From GCA-2684655 sp051278165 (GTDB taxonomy: Bacteria > Planctomycetota > UBA1135 > UBA2386), in NCBI GenBank assembly GCA_051278165.1, contig JBNMNW010000052.1:1-24973 (forward strand): DNA of 24,973 nt, given 5' to 3'. The position numbers and the translations under genes were made by a program. Of this stretch, positions 1-7,381 are shown piece after piece (the first letter of the stretch is position 1; each line of letters begins with the position of its first letter). The notes under the pieces were generated by a model that was given only the letters and a program-made list of their open reading frames with translations, was not told where the DNA came from and did no database searches.

Positions 1-380
1 GCCTTACGCTTGGCAACGCGCCAGGTTCGAAGCCGGTGCTCGGCAACACGCTGTTCGCCCAAGTGGGTGGCATCGTCAACAGCAACCCAGCCTTCATGAT
101 GGTTGGCACTTCGAGTTCCAGCTTTGGCTCAGGTCCTCTCCCCCTGTCATTGGACATGTTCGGCCTGACTGGCTGCTTCCTCAACCAGGACATCTCACTT
201 GAGTCGTTCGGTCCGACGATTCCGGTTGGCTTCAGCACCGCGATCTACACGCTGCCAATCCCGAGCGCATCGTCGTTCGCAGGTTTGGAAGTGTTCTGCC
301 AAGCCTACTCGGCAGACATGGCCGCGAACCCGTACGGCGTCGTGCTCAGCAACGGTCTGAGCGTCGTTCTCGGCTTCTAA
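1..380 (+). CDS. C-terminal end of a secreted protein, 5' truncated by the window
   Basis: The frame beginning at base 3 is open to the left edge and stops with TAA at 378-380, so only about 125 C-terminal residues are visible. The apparent GTG at 36 is internal to this frame and is unlikely to be the true start. The segment is rich in Gly, Ser, Pro and Leu and is weakly beta-like. It begins LTLGNAPGSKPVL, contains two Cys (in GCFLN and VFCQAY), and ends in an SNGLSVVLGF tail. From memory, this pattern resembles a C-terminal module repeated on many exported proteins of Planctomycetota, probably involved in surface location or sorting. Its function is unknown, and the main part of the protein lies outside the window. 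A perfect hairpin follows 5 nt after the stop. Confidence 0.7.
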   Translation, partial: LTLGNAPGSKPVLGNTLFAQVGGIVNSNPAFMMVGTSSSSFGSGPLPLSLDMFGLTGCFLNQDISLESFGPTIPVGFSTAIYTLPIPSASSFAGLEVFCQAYSADMAANPYGVVLSNGLSVVLGF

Positions 381-385
381 CCCTG

Positions 386-410
386 TGCTCGTGGTTCTCG
401 ACCACGAGCA
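386..410 (+). terminator. Perfect 10-bp hairpin after the first gene
   Basis: TGCTCGTGGT (386-395) pairs perfectly with ACCACGAGCA (401-410) around a 5-nt TCTCG loop, starting 5 nt after the stop at 380. The downstream sequence has no clear U tract, so it may stop transcription inefficiently or act as an RNA 3'-end stabiliser. Base pairing is seen directly; the termination role is inferred. Confidence 0.5.
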
Positions 411-434
411 GCTTCGTAACCCGACCCAGTAACG

Positions 435-467
435 CCGCGTGCTCCCATTGAGCGCGCGGTGTTGTTT
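435..467 (+). terminator. GC-rich hairpin plus T-rich tail, just upstream of the imelysin gene
   Basis: CCGCGTGCTC (435-444) pairs with GAGCGCGCGG (450-459), a 10-bp stem with one T-G wobble and a 5-nt CCATT loop. T-rich TGTTGTTT follows at 460-467, giving the shape of an intrinsic terminator. It ends 2 nt before the AGGA ribosome-binding site (470-473) of the imelysin gene. It could be a terminator for the upstream gene or an attenuator in the leader of the imelysin operon. Confidence 0.5.
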
Positions 468-482
468 GCAGGAATGACCACG

Positions 483-1634
483 ATGAATCGACTCGGTCTG
501 CTCGTCTGTTCTCTAGCTCTGGCTGGGAACCCACTCGCTCAGAGCCCCGAGCCACTCGCTGTCGCTATTGGCACGGCAGCGGTGGTGGTACGAAGCCACG
601 CGGTGCATTGCTACGCTCTGCATCGCAACTGTGCCGCGGCTGCGGTTCGCTTGCAGAAGGCTGTGCACCAACTGCTGCAGGATCCGAGCAAGGCGGCGCT
701 CGCAGCCGCGAGGATTGCGTGGACGGCAGGCCGCAGGGACTACTGCCAACTCGAAGTGCTGCGTTTTTCTGGTGGGCCGATAGATGCGCTTGAACCGCAC
801 CTAAACGCATGGCCGATTGACGAGGCATACATCGATCAGGTCGCCGGCAAGCCAACCTCGGGCATCATTCATGATCCAGCGACCTACCAGACCCTGAATG
901 GACCGCTGCTGCTGCATGCGAACGAGCGCGGCGGCGAAACCAACATCAGTGTTGGTTGGCACGCGATCGAGTTCTTGCTCTGGGGCCAGGATCTCGACGT
1001 CCATGGGCCAGGTCGACGACCGCATACTGATTTCGTGGAGGATGCTACGGACGGCGTAGATCGTCGCCGCGCTTACCTCCGCATTGTCTGCAACTTGCTG
1101 GTCGAGCATTTGACGCAGTTGCGAGACGCCTGGGCACCGGATGCCGACAACTACCGCCGCAAGTTCGAGGCGGACGCCTCGGGAGCGTTGCGCAAGATGT
1201 TGACTGGTGCACTGATCTTGACGTCGTTCGAACTATGCGGCGAACGCCTGGCAGTCGCCTACGAGACACAGGATCAAGAACAAGAACACTCGTGCTTTAG
1301 CGATACGACCACCCAGGACTTTATCTATGACCAGCTCGGATTAGTTGCGGTCTTCGAGGGTGGATCGGGCGTTCCAAAGACGGCCACGTTGCTTGCCATG
1401 GTGCGTCACCACGACGCTGCGGTTGCGGACAACCTCAAGCAATGTCTGGATGCGACCCTGGCGGCTTTGCGCGAGATCCCGGCACCGTTTGACCAAGCCA
1501 TCCTGGGCAGCGACGACAACCCCGGCCGCTTGGCGATCCTCAAAGCGATCGAAGCGCTCGAGCAGCAGGCAGAAGCGATCGCGATCGCTGGCCATCTACT
1601 GGGCTACGACTTGCCGCTACGGCCGGGTAACTAG
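483..1634 (+). CDS. Imelysin family protein (IrpA/EfeO-like periplasmic metal-uptake protein)
   Basis: A 383-residue exported protein. The ATG at 483 was chosen because AGGA at 470-473 sits 9 nt upstream; an in-frame ATG at 474 would abut that site. An N-terminal hydrophobic stretch ending ALAGNPLAQ looks like a signal peptide. The diagnostic imelysin signature GWHAIEFLLWGQD is present, with the conserved GxHxxE at G158-H160-E163. The family (peptidase M75/imelysin, including IrpA, IcmP and the EfeO domain) binds metal and is linked to iron acquisition; real peptidase activity in the family is disputed. The next gene starts 20 nt later and encodes a di-haem oxidoreductase, the usual partner in imelysin loci. 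The two are therefore probably one operon acting at the cell envelope. No Fur box was recognised. Confidence 0.88.
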   Translation: MNRLGLLVCSLALAGNPLAQSPEPLAVAIGTAAVVVRSHAVHCYALHRNCAAAAVRLQKAVHQLLQDPSKAALAAARIAWTAGRRDYCQLEVLRFSGGPIDALEPHLNAWPIDEAYIDQVAGKPTSGIIHDPATYQTLNGPLLLHANERGGETNISVGWHAIEFLLWGQDLDVHGPGRRPHTDFVEDATDGVDRRRAYLRIVCNLLVEHLTQLRDAWAPDADNYRRKFEADASGALRKMLTGALILTSFELCGERLAVAYETQDQEQEHSCFSDTTTQDFIYDQLGLVAVFEGGSGVPKTATLLAMVRHHDAAVADNLKQCLDATLAALREIPAPFDQAILGSDDNPGRLAILKAIEALEQQAEAIAIAGHLLGYDLPLRPGN

Positions 1635-1654
1635 AAACGCAACAGAGTGCAATT

Positions 1655-3028
1655 GTGACCACGCTACGTCCTCTACGTGCAAGCTTCGCCTTGCTGTTCA
1701 GCATTGCGGTCGCGTCATCGCTCAACGCCCAGACTGATCCGCATGCCGTTGTCGCTCACGATACTTCGACCATCCAAGACGCAACCCGCAACGCATTCAG
1801 CTATCCGTCACCGTTGCTGAGTGCACGCGATCGGCGCGCCTTCTCAGTTGGCAACGCGATCTTTCGAAGCAACTGGGTCACCGCACCGAGCAGTGCCGCT
1901 GGTTTGGATGGGTTGGGGCCGCTGTTCAACGCCCGTTCCTGCAGCAGTTGCCATCTTCGCGATGGTCGCAGCCGGCCACCAGAGCCCAACGAACACGATC
2001 GGCATGGGCTGTTGGTGCGCATTGGTGTGCGCACACCAGGCGGTTCCGATCGGCCGCACCCAGCCTACGGCGACCAGATCCAGGACGAGGCTACTCCCGG
2101 CCTGCAGCCGGAAGCGCGCGTTGGGCTTGCGTGGCTTGCAAGCAAAGGCGCCTATGGCGATGGCGAACCGTTCGAGTTGATCGCGCCGCGCTACGAGCTA
2201 TTCGATCTGATGCACGGACCGCTTGGTGACGATGTTGTGCTCGGAGGTCGTGTCGCGCCCCAGATGATTGGCTTGGGTCTGCTTGAGTCCATCGCCGAGG
2301 AGAGCTTGCTCGCGACCGCCGATCCCGAGGATCGAAACGGTGACGGCATTTCTGGCCGTGTCCATCGCGTTGGGGCAGGCCGGGTGATCGGACGATTTGG
2401 TTGGAAGGCGACACAGCCAACCGTTGCGGCACAAATTGCAGCCGCTTTCGTGCACGACATGGGGATCACCTCCAGTGCGCATCCAAGGGAACCACTGAGT
2501 TCCGCTCAACGCGACAGCATCCTCTTCACCAGCGGCGGCGAGCCAGAGATCACCGACCACAAGCTTGGTCGTGTTGCCTTCTATTCGCGAACCATTGCGG
2601 TGCCAGCTCGACGCAACGTGGGCGCACCGAGCGTGCTTGCCGGCGAGCAGCGCTTCTTAGAATACGGTTGCGCCAGTTGCCACGTGCCGACTTGGACGAC
2701 CGCCGCGGTGGCATTCCATCCGGCATTTGCCGAACGCACGTTCCATCCATATACAGATCTGCTGCTGCACGACCTTGGTCTGCAACTCGCCGACGGTAAG
2801 CGTGACGGAGATTCGCACCCATCGGAGTGGCGCACGGCGCCGCTTTGGGGCATTGGCTTGATCGGAGTCGTCAATCAGCACGAGCGTTTGCTGCACGACG
2901 GTCGCGCGCGAGGCCTGGCGGAAGCAATCTTGTGGCACGGCGGCGAGGCCAAGGCCGCGCGCGAACGCTTCCGAACTGCGTCAGCGACGCAACGTAGCGA
3001 GCTGCTGGCCTTTCTTCGTTCTCTATAG
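1655..3028 (+). CDS. Di-haem oxidoreductase family protein (DHOR / DUF1111, c-type cytochrome)
   Basis: A 457-residue exported protein with a GTG start at 1655, 20 nt after the imelysin stop. The N-terminus carries a signal-peptide-like segment ending SSLNAQ. Two c-type haem-binding motifs are visible: CSSCH at 96-100, in the typical DHOR context GLGPLFNARSCSSCH, and CASCH at 339-343 in a segment reading EYGCASCHVP. Length and layout match the di-haem oxidoredictase family (PF06537), whose members regularly accompany imelysin genes. The likely role is periplasmic electron transfer or redox chemistry coupled to metal handling. The substrate is not known from sequence. The protein ends near a convergent gene on the other strand, with about 100 nt between them. 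Confidence 0.88.
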   Translation: MTTLRPLRASFALLFSIAVASSLNAQTDPHAVVAHDTSTIQDATRNAFSYPSPLLSARDRRAFSVGNAIFRSNWVTAPSSAAGLDGLGPLFNARSCSSCHLRDGRSRPPEPNEHDRHGLLVRIGVRTPGGSDRPHPAYGDQIQDEATPGLQPEARVGLAWLASKGAYGDGEPFELIAPRYELFDLMHGPLGDDVVLGGRVAPQMIGLGLLESIAEESLLATADPEDRNGDGISGRVHRVGAGRVIGRFGWKATQPTVAAQIAAAFVHDMGITSSAHPREPLSSAQRDSILFTSGGEPEITDHKLGRVAFYSRTIAVPARRNVGAPSVLAGEQRFLEYGCASCHVPTWTTAAVAFHPAFAERTFHPYTDLLLHDLGLQLADGKRDGDSHPSEWRTAPLWGIGLIGVVNQHERLLHDGRARGLAEAILWHGGEAKAARERFRTASATQRSELLAFLRSL

Positions 3029-3127
3029 CTGTTAGGCGTCGGTCCAGCCCACCTGCCGCTCTGGCAACAAGATGCGCGGCGAGCTCGCCTTGAGCGCGAT
3101 GAGACCCGCGACGCTCAGGGGGTCACG

Positions 3128-4366
3128 CTATCGCGGCTTTGCGGCCTCCGGGCGGCGTTCGATCACGATCTCCTTGGTGTAGCTCTCACCCGCCCGGGTG
3201 AATGTGAGCACGGCCTTCTGGCCAACGCCGGTCAAGTACAGCTGTCGCTGGAAGACAACTGGCGCATGGATGGCGACACCGTTGAAATCGGTAAGCCAAT
3301 CGTCTGGCTGTACGCCGGCGAGTTGCGCGGGACTTGGTTGGAATACGTTCTCAATCAGGATGCCGTGCTTCGGCTTGCTCATGCCCTGAAACACCTTGAA
3401 GCCGCGTGCTGTTGCGACTTCAGTGCGACTCATGACCGAGAAGCCAAGCCACGGGGATTTCATCGTGTTGGCTTCTTGAATGGATGCGAATAGCCCGGCG
3501 AGGATCTTGCTTGGCAGCGCCCAAGCGCTGCCCATGGTGGTCCGCGTGCCGATCCCGGCGATCTCGAGTTGGCTGAGAATGCCGACAACTTCACCCCGCA
3601 GGTTGACCAATGGGCCACCATGCGCACCTGCCGGAACAAGCATCGTTGCTTGCATGTAGGTCGCGCCCATCAGTTCTTGGTAACAGTCGCGCGATGGCTT
3701 GGCCACCAGCAAACCTGTGCCCATAAAGCGCTCTGGTCCACTTGGATCGCCGAATCCAAGCACCATGCTGCCAACCTCAAGTGCTTCGCTGTCGCCGAAG
3801 ACTAGAGGTTGGATGGAGGACTTCTCCCAAGTCTGGTAAACGGCTCCCTTGAGCACTGCGAGTTGCAGCGTTGGCTCGATGCCAAGAACATCCGCCAGGA
3901 TGCGATGGCCTTCACTGGTCTCGATTTCGATTAGATCAACGAGTCGTTCTGGCCCAACTTGTAGCGGTTGCAGTGCCGCTAGCAGGGCGCCGTCATCACC
4001 AACGAAGAAGCCGGTCCCAGAACGGAACGGTTGGAAACCCGGATAGTCGGGCGCAGCTCCTGGAGCGGCGATCCAGCCTTGTTGCGACGCGTCGGTTTTC
4101 GCTTGGCTGGTCTGCGTGTCAGGCGCAACCTCTGCATCGTTGTCAGCCGCGACCCGTACAAACGTCCGTATCGTGACGATGCCAGGGAACACCCGCTTGG
4201 CCACACTGATGAAGTCCTGCTGTAGTGCTAGCGCCGTGTTCGCTGGCGATATCGGTTGGGCGACGTTTGGCGCATCTTGGATTGTCGTAGTTGCTTGTGA
4301 GATTGCGAACGTCGGCAAGACCAGGCAAGTGACGGTCAGCGAGACGTAGGAGAGAAGTGATTGCAT
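3128..4366 (-). CDS. HtrA/DegP-like exported pseudoprotease with PDZ domain
   Basis: A 412-residue protein with an ATG start and a hydrophobic N-terminus (about residues 4-24) that looks like a signal peptide. Residues about 55-290 align by eye with the trypsin-like domain of HtrA/DegP: SGTGFFVGDDGALL, then DVLGIEPTLQLAVLKG, FGDSEALEVGSMVLGFGDPSG and GAHGGPLVNLRGEVVGIL. Residues about 310-405 form a PDZ domain (GILIENVFQPSPAQLAGVQPDDWL). All three catalytic positions are changed: the His position is Q133, the Asp position is Q168, and the Ser position is H249 (GAHGG instead of GNSGG). The fold motifs and PDZ are otherwise well kept and the frame is intact, so this looks like a conserved non-catalytic scaffold or chaperone rather than decay. 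It lies alone, convergent with the di-haem gene. Confidence 0.85.
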   Translation of the reverse strand: MQSLLSYVSLTVTCLVLPTFAISQATTTIQDAPNVAQPISPANTALALQQDFISVAKRVFPGIVTIRTFVRVAADNDAEVAPDTQTSQAKTDASQQGWIAAPGAAPDYPGFQPFRSGTGFFVGDDGALLAALQPLQVGPERLVDLIEIETSEGHRILADVLGIEPTLQLAVLKGAVYQTWEKSSIQPLVFGDSEALEVGSMVLGFGDPSGPERFMGTGLLVAKPSRDCYQELMGATYMQATMLVPAGAHGGPLVNLRGEVVGILSQLEIAGIGTRTTMGSAWALPSKILAGLFASIQEANTMKSPWLGFSVMSRTEVATARGFKVFQGMSKPKHGILIENVFQPSPAQLAGVQPDDWLTDFNGVAIHAPVVFQRQLYLTGVGQKAVLTFTRAGESYTKEIVIERRPEAAKPR

Positions 4367-4650
4367 CGGGAATTTGAATAGAAGTCGGCCGCTGCGAACG
4401 ACGCCGAACGCAGCTTGCCGTCCCGAGCATTGCCGATGACGCTGCAGGTGCTAGCGCTTAGCCAGCCCCCGCGAGTCTATTCACGCGCCGTTTGCAGAAT
4501 CCACATCAGCCCGCACGTCGCGGCTCATTGCGTCTGCGGCACGGACGGACGCAGGCGCACGTTGCGCACCGCTTCACGGCGTTGGCGCACGAATCCCGGT
4601 GTTGGCCACTCAGGGTGCCGATATGGGATTCCCCGACCCTGTAACGAGCC

Positions 4651-5109
4651 ATGCAGAGCACCAAGTCCCGAATCCATCCCAAGTACAAGACGAAGTATCG
4701 GGTCAGCAACTGATCGGACTACGACCGATCGTTGGTCGAGCGCGGCAACCTCACCGTCTGGCTGTCGCCGGACGCGATCGCGCGATGGAAAGCCAAACCC
4801 TCGCGGCGCCGTGCAGGGCAGCCCAAGTACCCGGACTTGGCGATCGAGACGGCGCTTACACTGCGGCTACTGTTCCGGTTGCCACGGCGCCATGTCGAGG
4901 GGTTCCTGCGTTGGCTGTTTGATTTGATGGGGCTCGCGCTCAAGGCTCCCGATCACGCAACGCACTCGCGTAGAGCCGAGCAGCTGAAGGCCCCGCTACG
5001 GGCGCCGAAGAAACTTGGCAGGATCGATTTGGTCATCGACAGCAGCCGCCTCGCGCTCTTCGGCGAAGGCGAGTGGGCTGCGGCCCGCGATGGACTAATG
5101 CGAATGTAA
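4651..5109 (+). pseudogene. Decayed IS5-type transposase remnant (nonsense codon, 3' truncation)
   Basis: The frame from ATG 4651 reads MQSTKSRIHPKYKTKYRVSN, hits TGA at 4711-4713, and continues in the same frame to 5109. The continuation includes SDYDRSLVERGNLTVWLS, PDLAIETALTLRLLFRLP, the HVEGFLRWLFDLMGL segment and IDSSRLALFGEGEW. This matches the N-terminal third of IS5-family transposases, where the TGA position is normally Trp (N-W-S-x-Y), so TGG has become TGA. Only the first Asp of the DDE triad (in VIDSS) is reached; the part carrying the second Asp and the Glu is missing. No terminal repeats were identified. The 284-bp stretch before it (4367-4650) shows no gene and may hold more element debris. 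Non-functional. Confidence 0.8.
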
Positions 5110-5127
5110 GAGCGGCCAGACAGGCAA

Positions 5128-6480
5128 CTACGTGCCGACGAAGCGGCGGCGCCACAGCCGCCACGACAAACCACTAGCGATCACAACAAAGCCCCACAAC
5201 ACACCCATCGCGCGCAGCATGACCGGATCGGTCCAAGACTTCTGATGCCAGAACATGCCTTGGAAGCCCTCCATCGCCCAGAAGGTCAGTGTCGAGCGCG
5301 TGAGCACTTCGCCATACCACGGCAGGTCCGCCATCTGAATTGGGAACCAGCAACCACCGAGCGCGGCCATCACCAGAATCAACAACGTCGAGACGCCTTC
5401 AGCCTGCTTGGTCGTCTTGGCCCAAACGGAAATCAGGATGCCGAAGCTCGTCGCAGCGGCGGCCCACGTGACCGACAACGCCAACAGCGTCAGCGGGTCT
5501 CGGAACGCACCGATCGAGAAGACCACCTCGCCGAATGCAAACAGCACGATCAGCTGCAGCATGCCAACGATGAAGCAGAACAAGAACTTGCCGAGCAACA
5601 CGGCATGGCGCGGCGCACGACTAACCAGCAAGCGCCGCAGCGTGCCTTGATCACGTTCGACCAGCAACATGCTGCTGCAGGCCATCAGGCCAAACATCAA
5701 CATCATCACGGTCATGCCCGAGACACTCTGCGCCAACTGGTAGCCGAGGTTCTTGGGCCGCGCCGGCGGGGAGACGTCTTCTTTGGTGACCGGCACCATG
5801 TTGTCGAACATCGACGCCATGTCGCCAATCTTCACGCCACTACCGGAATCAGGCTGCTCGGCCTTCTTTCCGAACGGATGAATGCCGCTATTGAACAAGC
5901 CGATGACGTTTTGAACAGCCTCCATGCCCGCCACCAGTCGCTTGACCTCCGCCTCGCCCATGCCATTGCGCCGCATCAGGCTGCCCATCATCCAGGACAT
6001 GCTGCTGCCATCACCGGCCGCCATCATCGCCTGCATCAAACTGATGCCCACCAAGCGGGATTCCATGTAGCGGCCCGGGTCACGAATCAGCGTCAACGGC
6101 GGCTCAGACGCATTTGCGAGTGCATCCCCGAACCCCTTGCCGACGACCAGCGCATGGTGCGCTTCACCATCCTGTACCAACGAACGCAGGCTCGCGGCTG
6201 TTCGAGCCTCTTGCTTTACGCGCGGCTGCACGCTCAGCATCGACACCTCGCGCAACGCGGCCACGAACTTCTGGCTCGCGGCACTATCGTCTTCGTCGCA
6301 AACCCAGATGGTGACGCGCGGCATGCCGCCTTCGCCACCAAACGCAAACTTCATCACCGAGCCAAAGACGGCCACCAATACAATCGGCAACAGCAAGCCG
6401 AGCAGCAGCCCGGTGCGGTCGCGCCGATAGAGGTTGAGGTCTTTGCGAGCGATCAGCACAGCGGCGGACCAGGTGTTCAT
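5128..6480 (-). CDS. ABC-2 type transporter permease
   Basis: A 450-residue integral membrane protein with an ATG at 6480. One N-terminal membrane helix (about 24-44) follows RKDLNLYRRDRTG. A large extracytoplasmic region (about 46-245) comes next, then five predicted helices at about 252-274, 297-320, 333-353, 362-382 and 423-443. This is the classic ABC-2 exporter layout (PF12698; one helix, large loop, five helices). ERDQGTLRRLLVSRAP after the second helix is the usual cytoplasmic signature of the family. The start overlaps the end of the ATPase gene by 4 nt (ATGA), suggesting translational coupling. The pair probably forms a homodimeric exporter; the substrate (drug, lipid or polysaccharide) cannot be told from sequence. 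Confidence 0.9.
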   Translation of the reverse strand: MNTWSAAVLIARKDLNLYRRDRTGLLLGLLLPIVLVAVFGSVMKFAFGGEGGMPRVTIWVCDEDDSAASQKFVAALREVSMLSVQPRVKQEARTAASLRSLVQDGEAHHALVVGKGFGDALANASEPPLTLIRDPGRYMESRLVGISLMQAMMAAGDGSSMSWMMGSLMRRNGMGEAEVKRLVAGMEAVQNVIGLFNSGIHPFGKKAEQPDSGSGVKIGDMASMFDNMVPVTKEDVSPPARPKNLGYQLAQSVSGMTVMMLMFGLMACSSMLLVERDQGTLRRLLVSRAPRHAVLLGKFLFCFIVGMLQLIVLFAFGEVVFSIGAFRDPLTLLALSVTWAAAATSFGILISVWAKTTKQAEGVSTLLILVMAALGGCWFPIQMADLPWYGEVLTRSTLTFWAMEGFQGMFWHQKSWTDPVMLRAMGVLWGFVVIASGLSWRLWRRRFVGT

Positions 6481-7238
6481 GATTCATCCCTCAACGAACG
6501 GCCTGTCATAGACAAGAAGGCCTGCTCGAGATTTCCTTCGGCGGATCCTGCTTGCTGGCAGAGTTCTTCGGTCGTGCCAACACCAATGACAACGCCTTCG
6601 TTGACGATGACGATGCGATCACACAAGCGCTGCACCTCTTCCATGTAGTGCGACGTGTAGATCATGGTTCGACCGCGCTCGCGCAGGCTCAGCAAGCATT
6701 CGAATAGGTGGTTACGCGACTGCGGATCGACGCCGGTCGTTGGCTCATCGAGCAGCAACAGGTCGGGATCATGCAGATCCCCGACGGCCAGATTGAGCCG
6801 TCGCTTCATGCCACCGGAGTAGCTCGACACGCGGTCATCTTTGCGGTCGACGAGACCCGCTAGGTCCAGTCCACGTTGCACAGCGGCACCAACACCCGCT
6901 GCCGCGACACCCTGCATGCGTGCAAAGAACTCGAGGTTCTCCTTCGCCGTCATGCCCGAGTAGAGCGCCAACTCCTGCGGCACCAAACCAAGCCGTGCCC
7001 GGCTGCTCGCGTCATCGGCCGGCACGAACGGCTTGCCATCGAACGTCAGCTTGCCGCCGAAATCCGATAGCAGCCCGGCGATACAGGACAGCAAGGTCGT
7101 CTTGCCGGCCCCATTCGGACCAAGCAGGCCCAGAATCTCGCCGCGACGACACGTCAAGCTGGCGGACTTCACAGCCACACGTTCGCCATAGCTATAGCGA
7201 AGCTCCTCGACGACGAGCAAATCCGCAGGTTCGGTCAT
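6477..7238 (-). CDS. ABC transporter ATP-binding protein (ABC-2 exporter partner)
   Basis: A 253-residue nucleotide-binding domain with every core motif intact: Walker A GPNGAGKTT at 40-48, Q-loop Gln88 in VPQELALY, signature SYSGGMKRRLNL from 139, Walker B LLLLDEP ending near 166, D-loop GVDP, and H-loop His197 in YTSH. The sequence belongs to the DrrA/CcmA-like multidrug and lipid exporter group. It is upstream of, and overlaps by 4 nt, the permease on the minus strand, so the two are one operon. The 143-bp gap to the divergent M49 gene should hold promoters for both directions, but none was recognised. Confidence 0.93.
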   Translation of the reverse strand: MTEPADLLVVEELRYSYGERVAVKSASLTCRRGEILGLLGPNGAGKTTLLSCIAGLLSDFGGKLTFDGKPFVPADDASSRARLGLVPQELALYSGMTAKENLEFFARMQGVAAAGVGAAVQRGLDLAGLVDRKDDRVSSYSGGMKRRLNLAVGDLHDPDLLLLDEPTTGVDPQSRNHLFECLLSLRERGRTMIYTSHYMEEVQRLCDRIVIVNEGVVIGVGTTEELCQQAGSAEGNLEQAFLSMTGRSLRDES

Positions 7239-7250
7239 GCGCGCACCTTA

Positions 7251-7271
7251 GCCCGCAGCCCGCAGCCCGCA
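7251..7271. repeat. Three 7-bp tandem copies (GCCCGCA) in the divergent intergenic region
   Basis: GCCCGCA occurs three times head to tail, 13 nt upstream of the ABC ATPase start. It is probably slippage-prone simple sequence; no regulatory role is claimed. Confidence 0.6.
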
Positions 7272-7381
7272 TCGCCCCAAACGCGCGACTGCCAAACTTG
7301 CAACTGCACGACTAGCTCAGCCGACGCAAGATCTCACCACCCGGCCGGGTATGCTGCCGCGCCCATTTTGAGATCGAAGCC

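Noticed and set aside
3078..3089. 12-bp palindrome GGCGAGCTCGCC between convergent genes
   Set aside because: It has no loop or T tract and is short for this base composition, so it is not supportable as a terminator or operator.
4711..4713. In-frame TGA in the IS5-like frame as a possible selenocysteine codon
   Set aside because: The family has Trp here (TGG to TGA), the gene is also truncated before the DDE residues, and no redox role exists. It is decay, not recoding.
5245..6648. 467-codon plus-strand open frame
   Set aside because: Antisense to the ABC permease and ATPase genes. The His/Gln/Arg-rich low-complexity translation has no recognisable domain.
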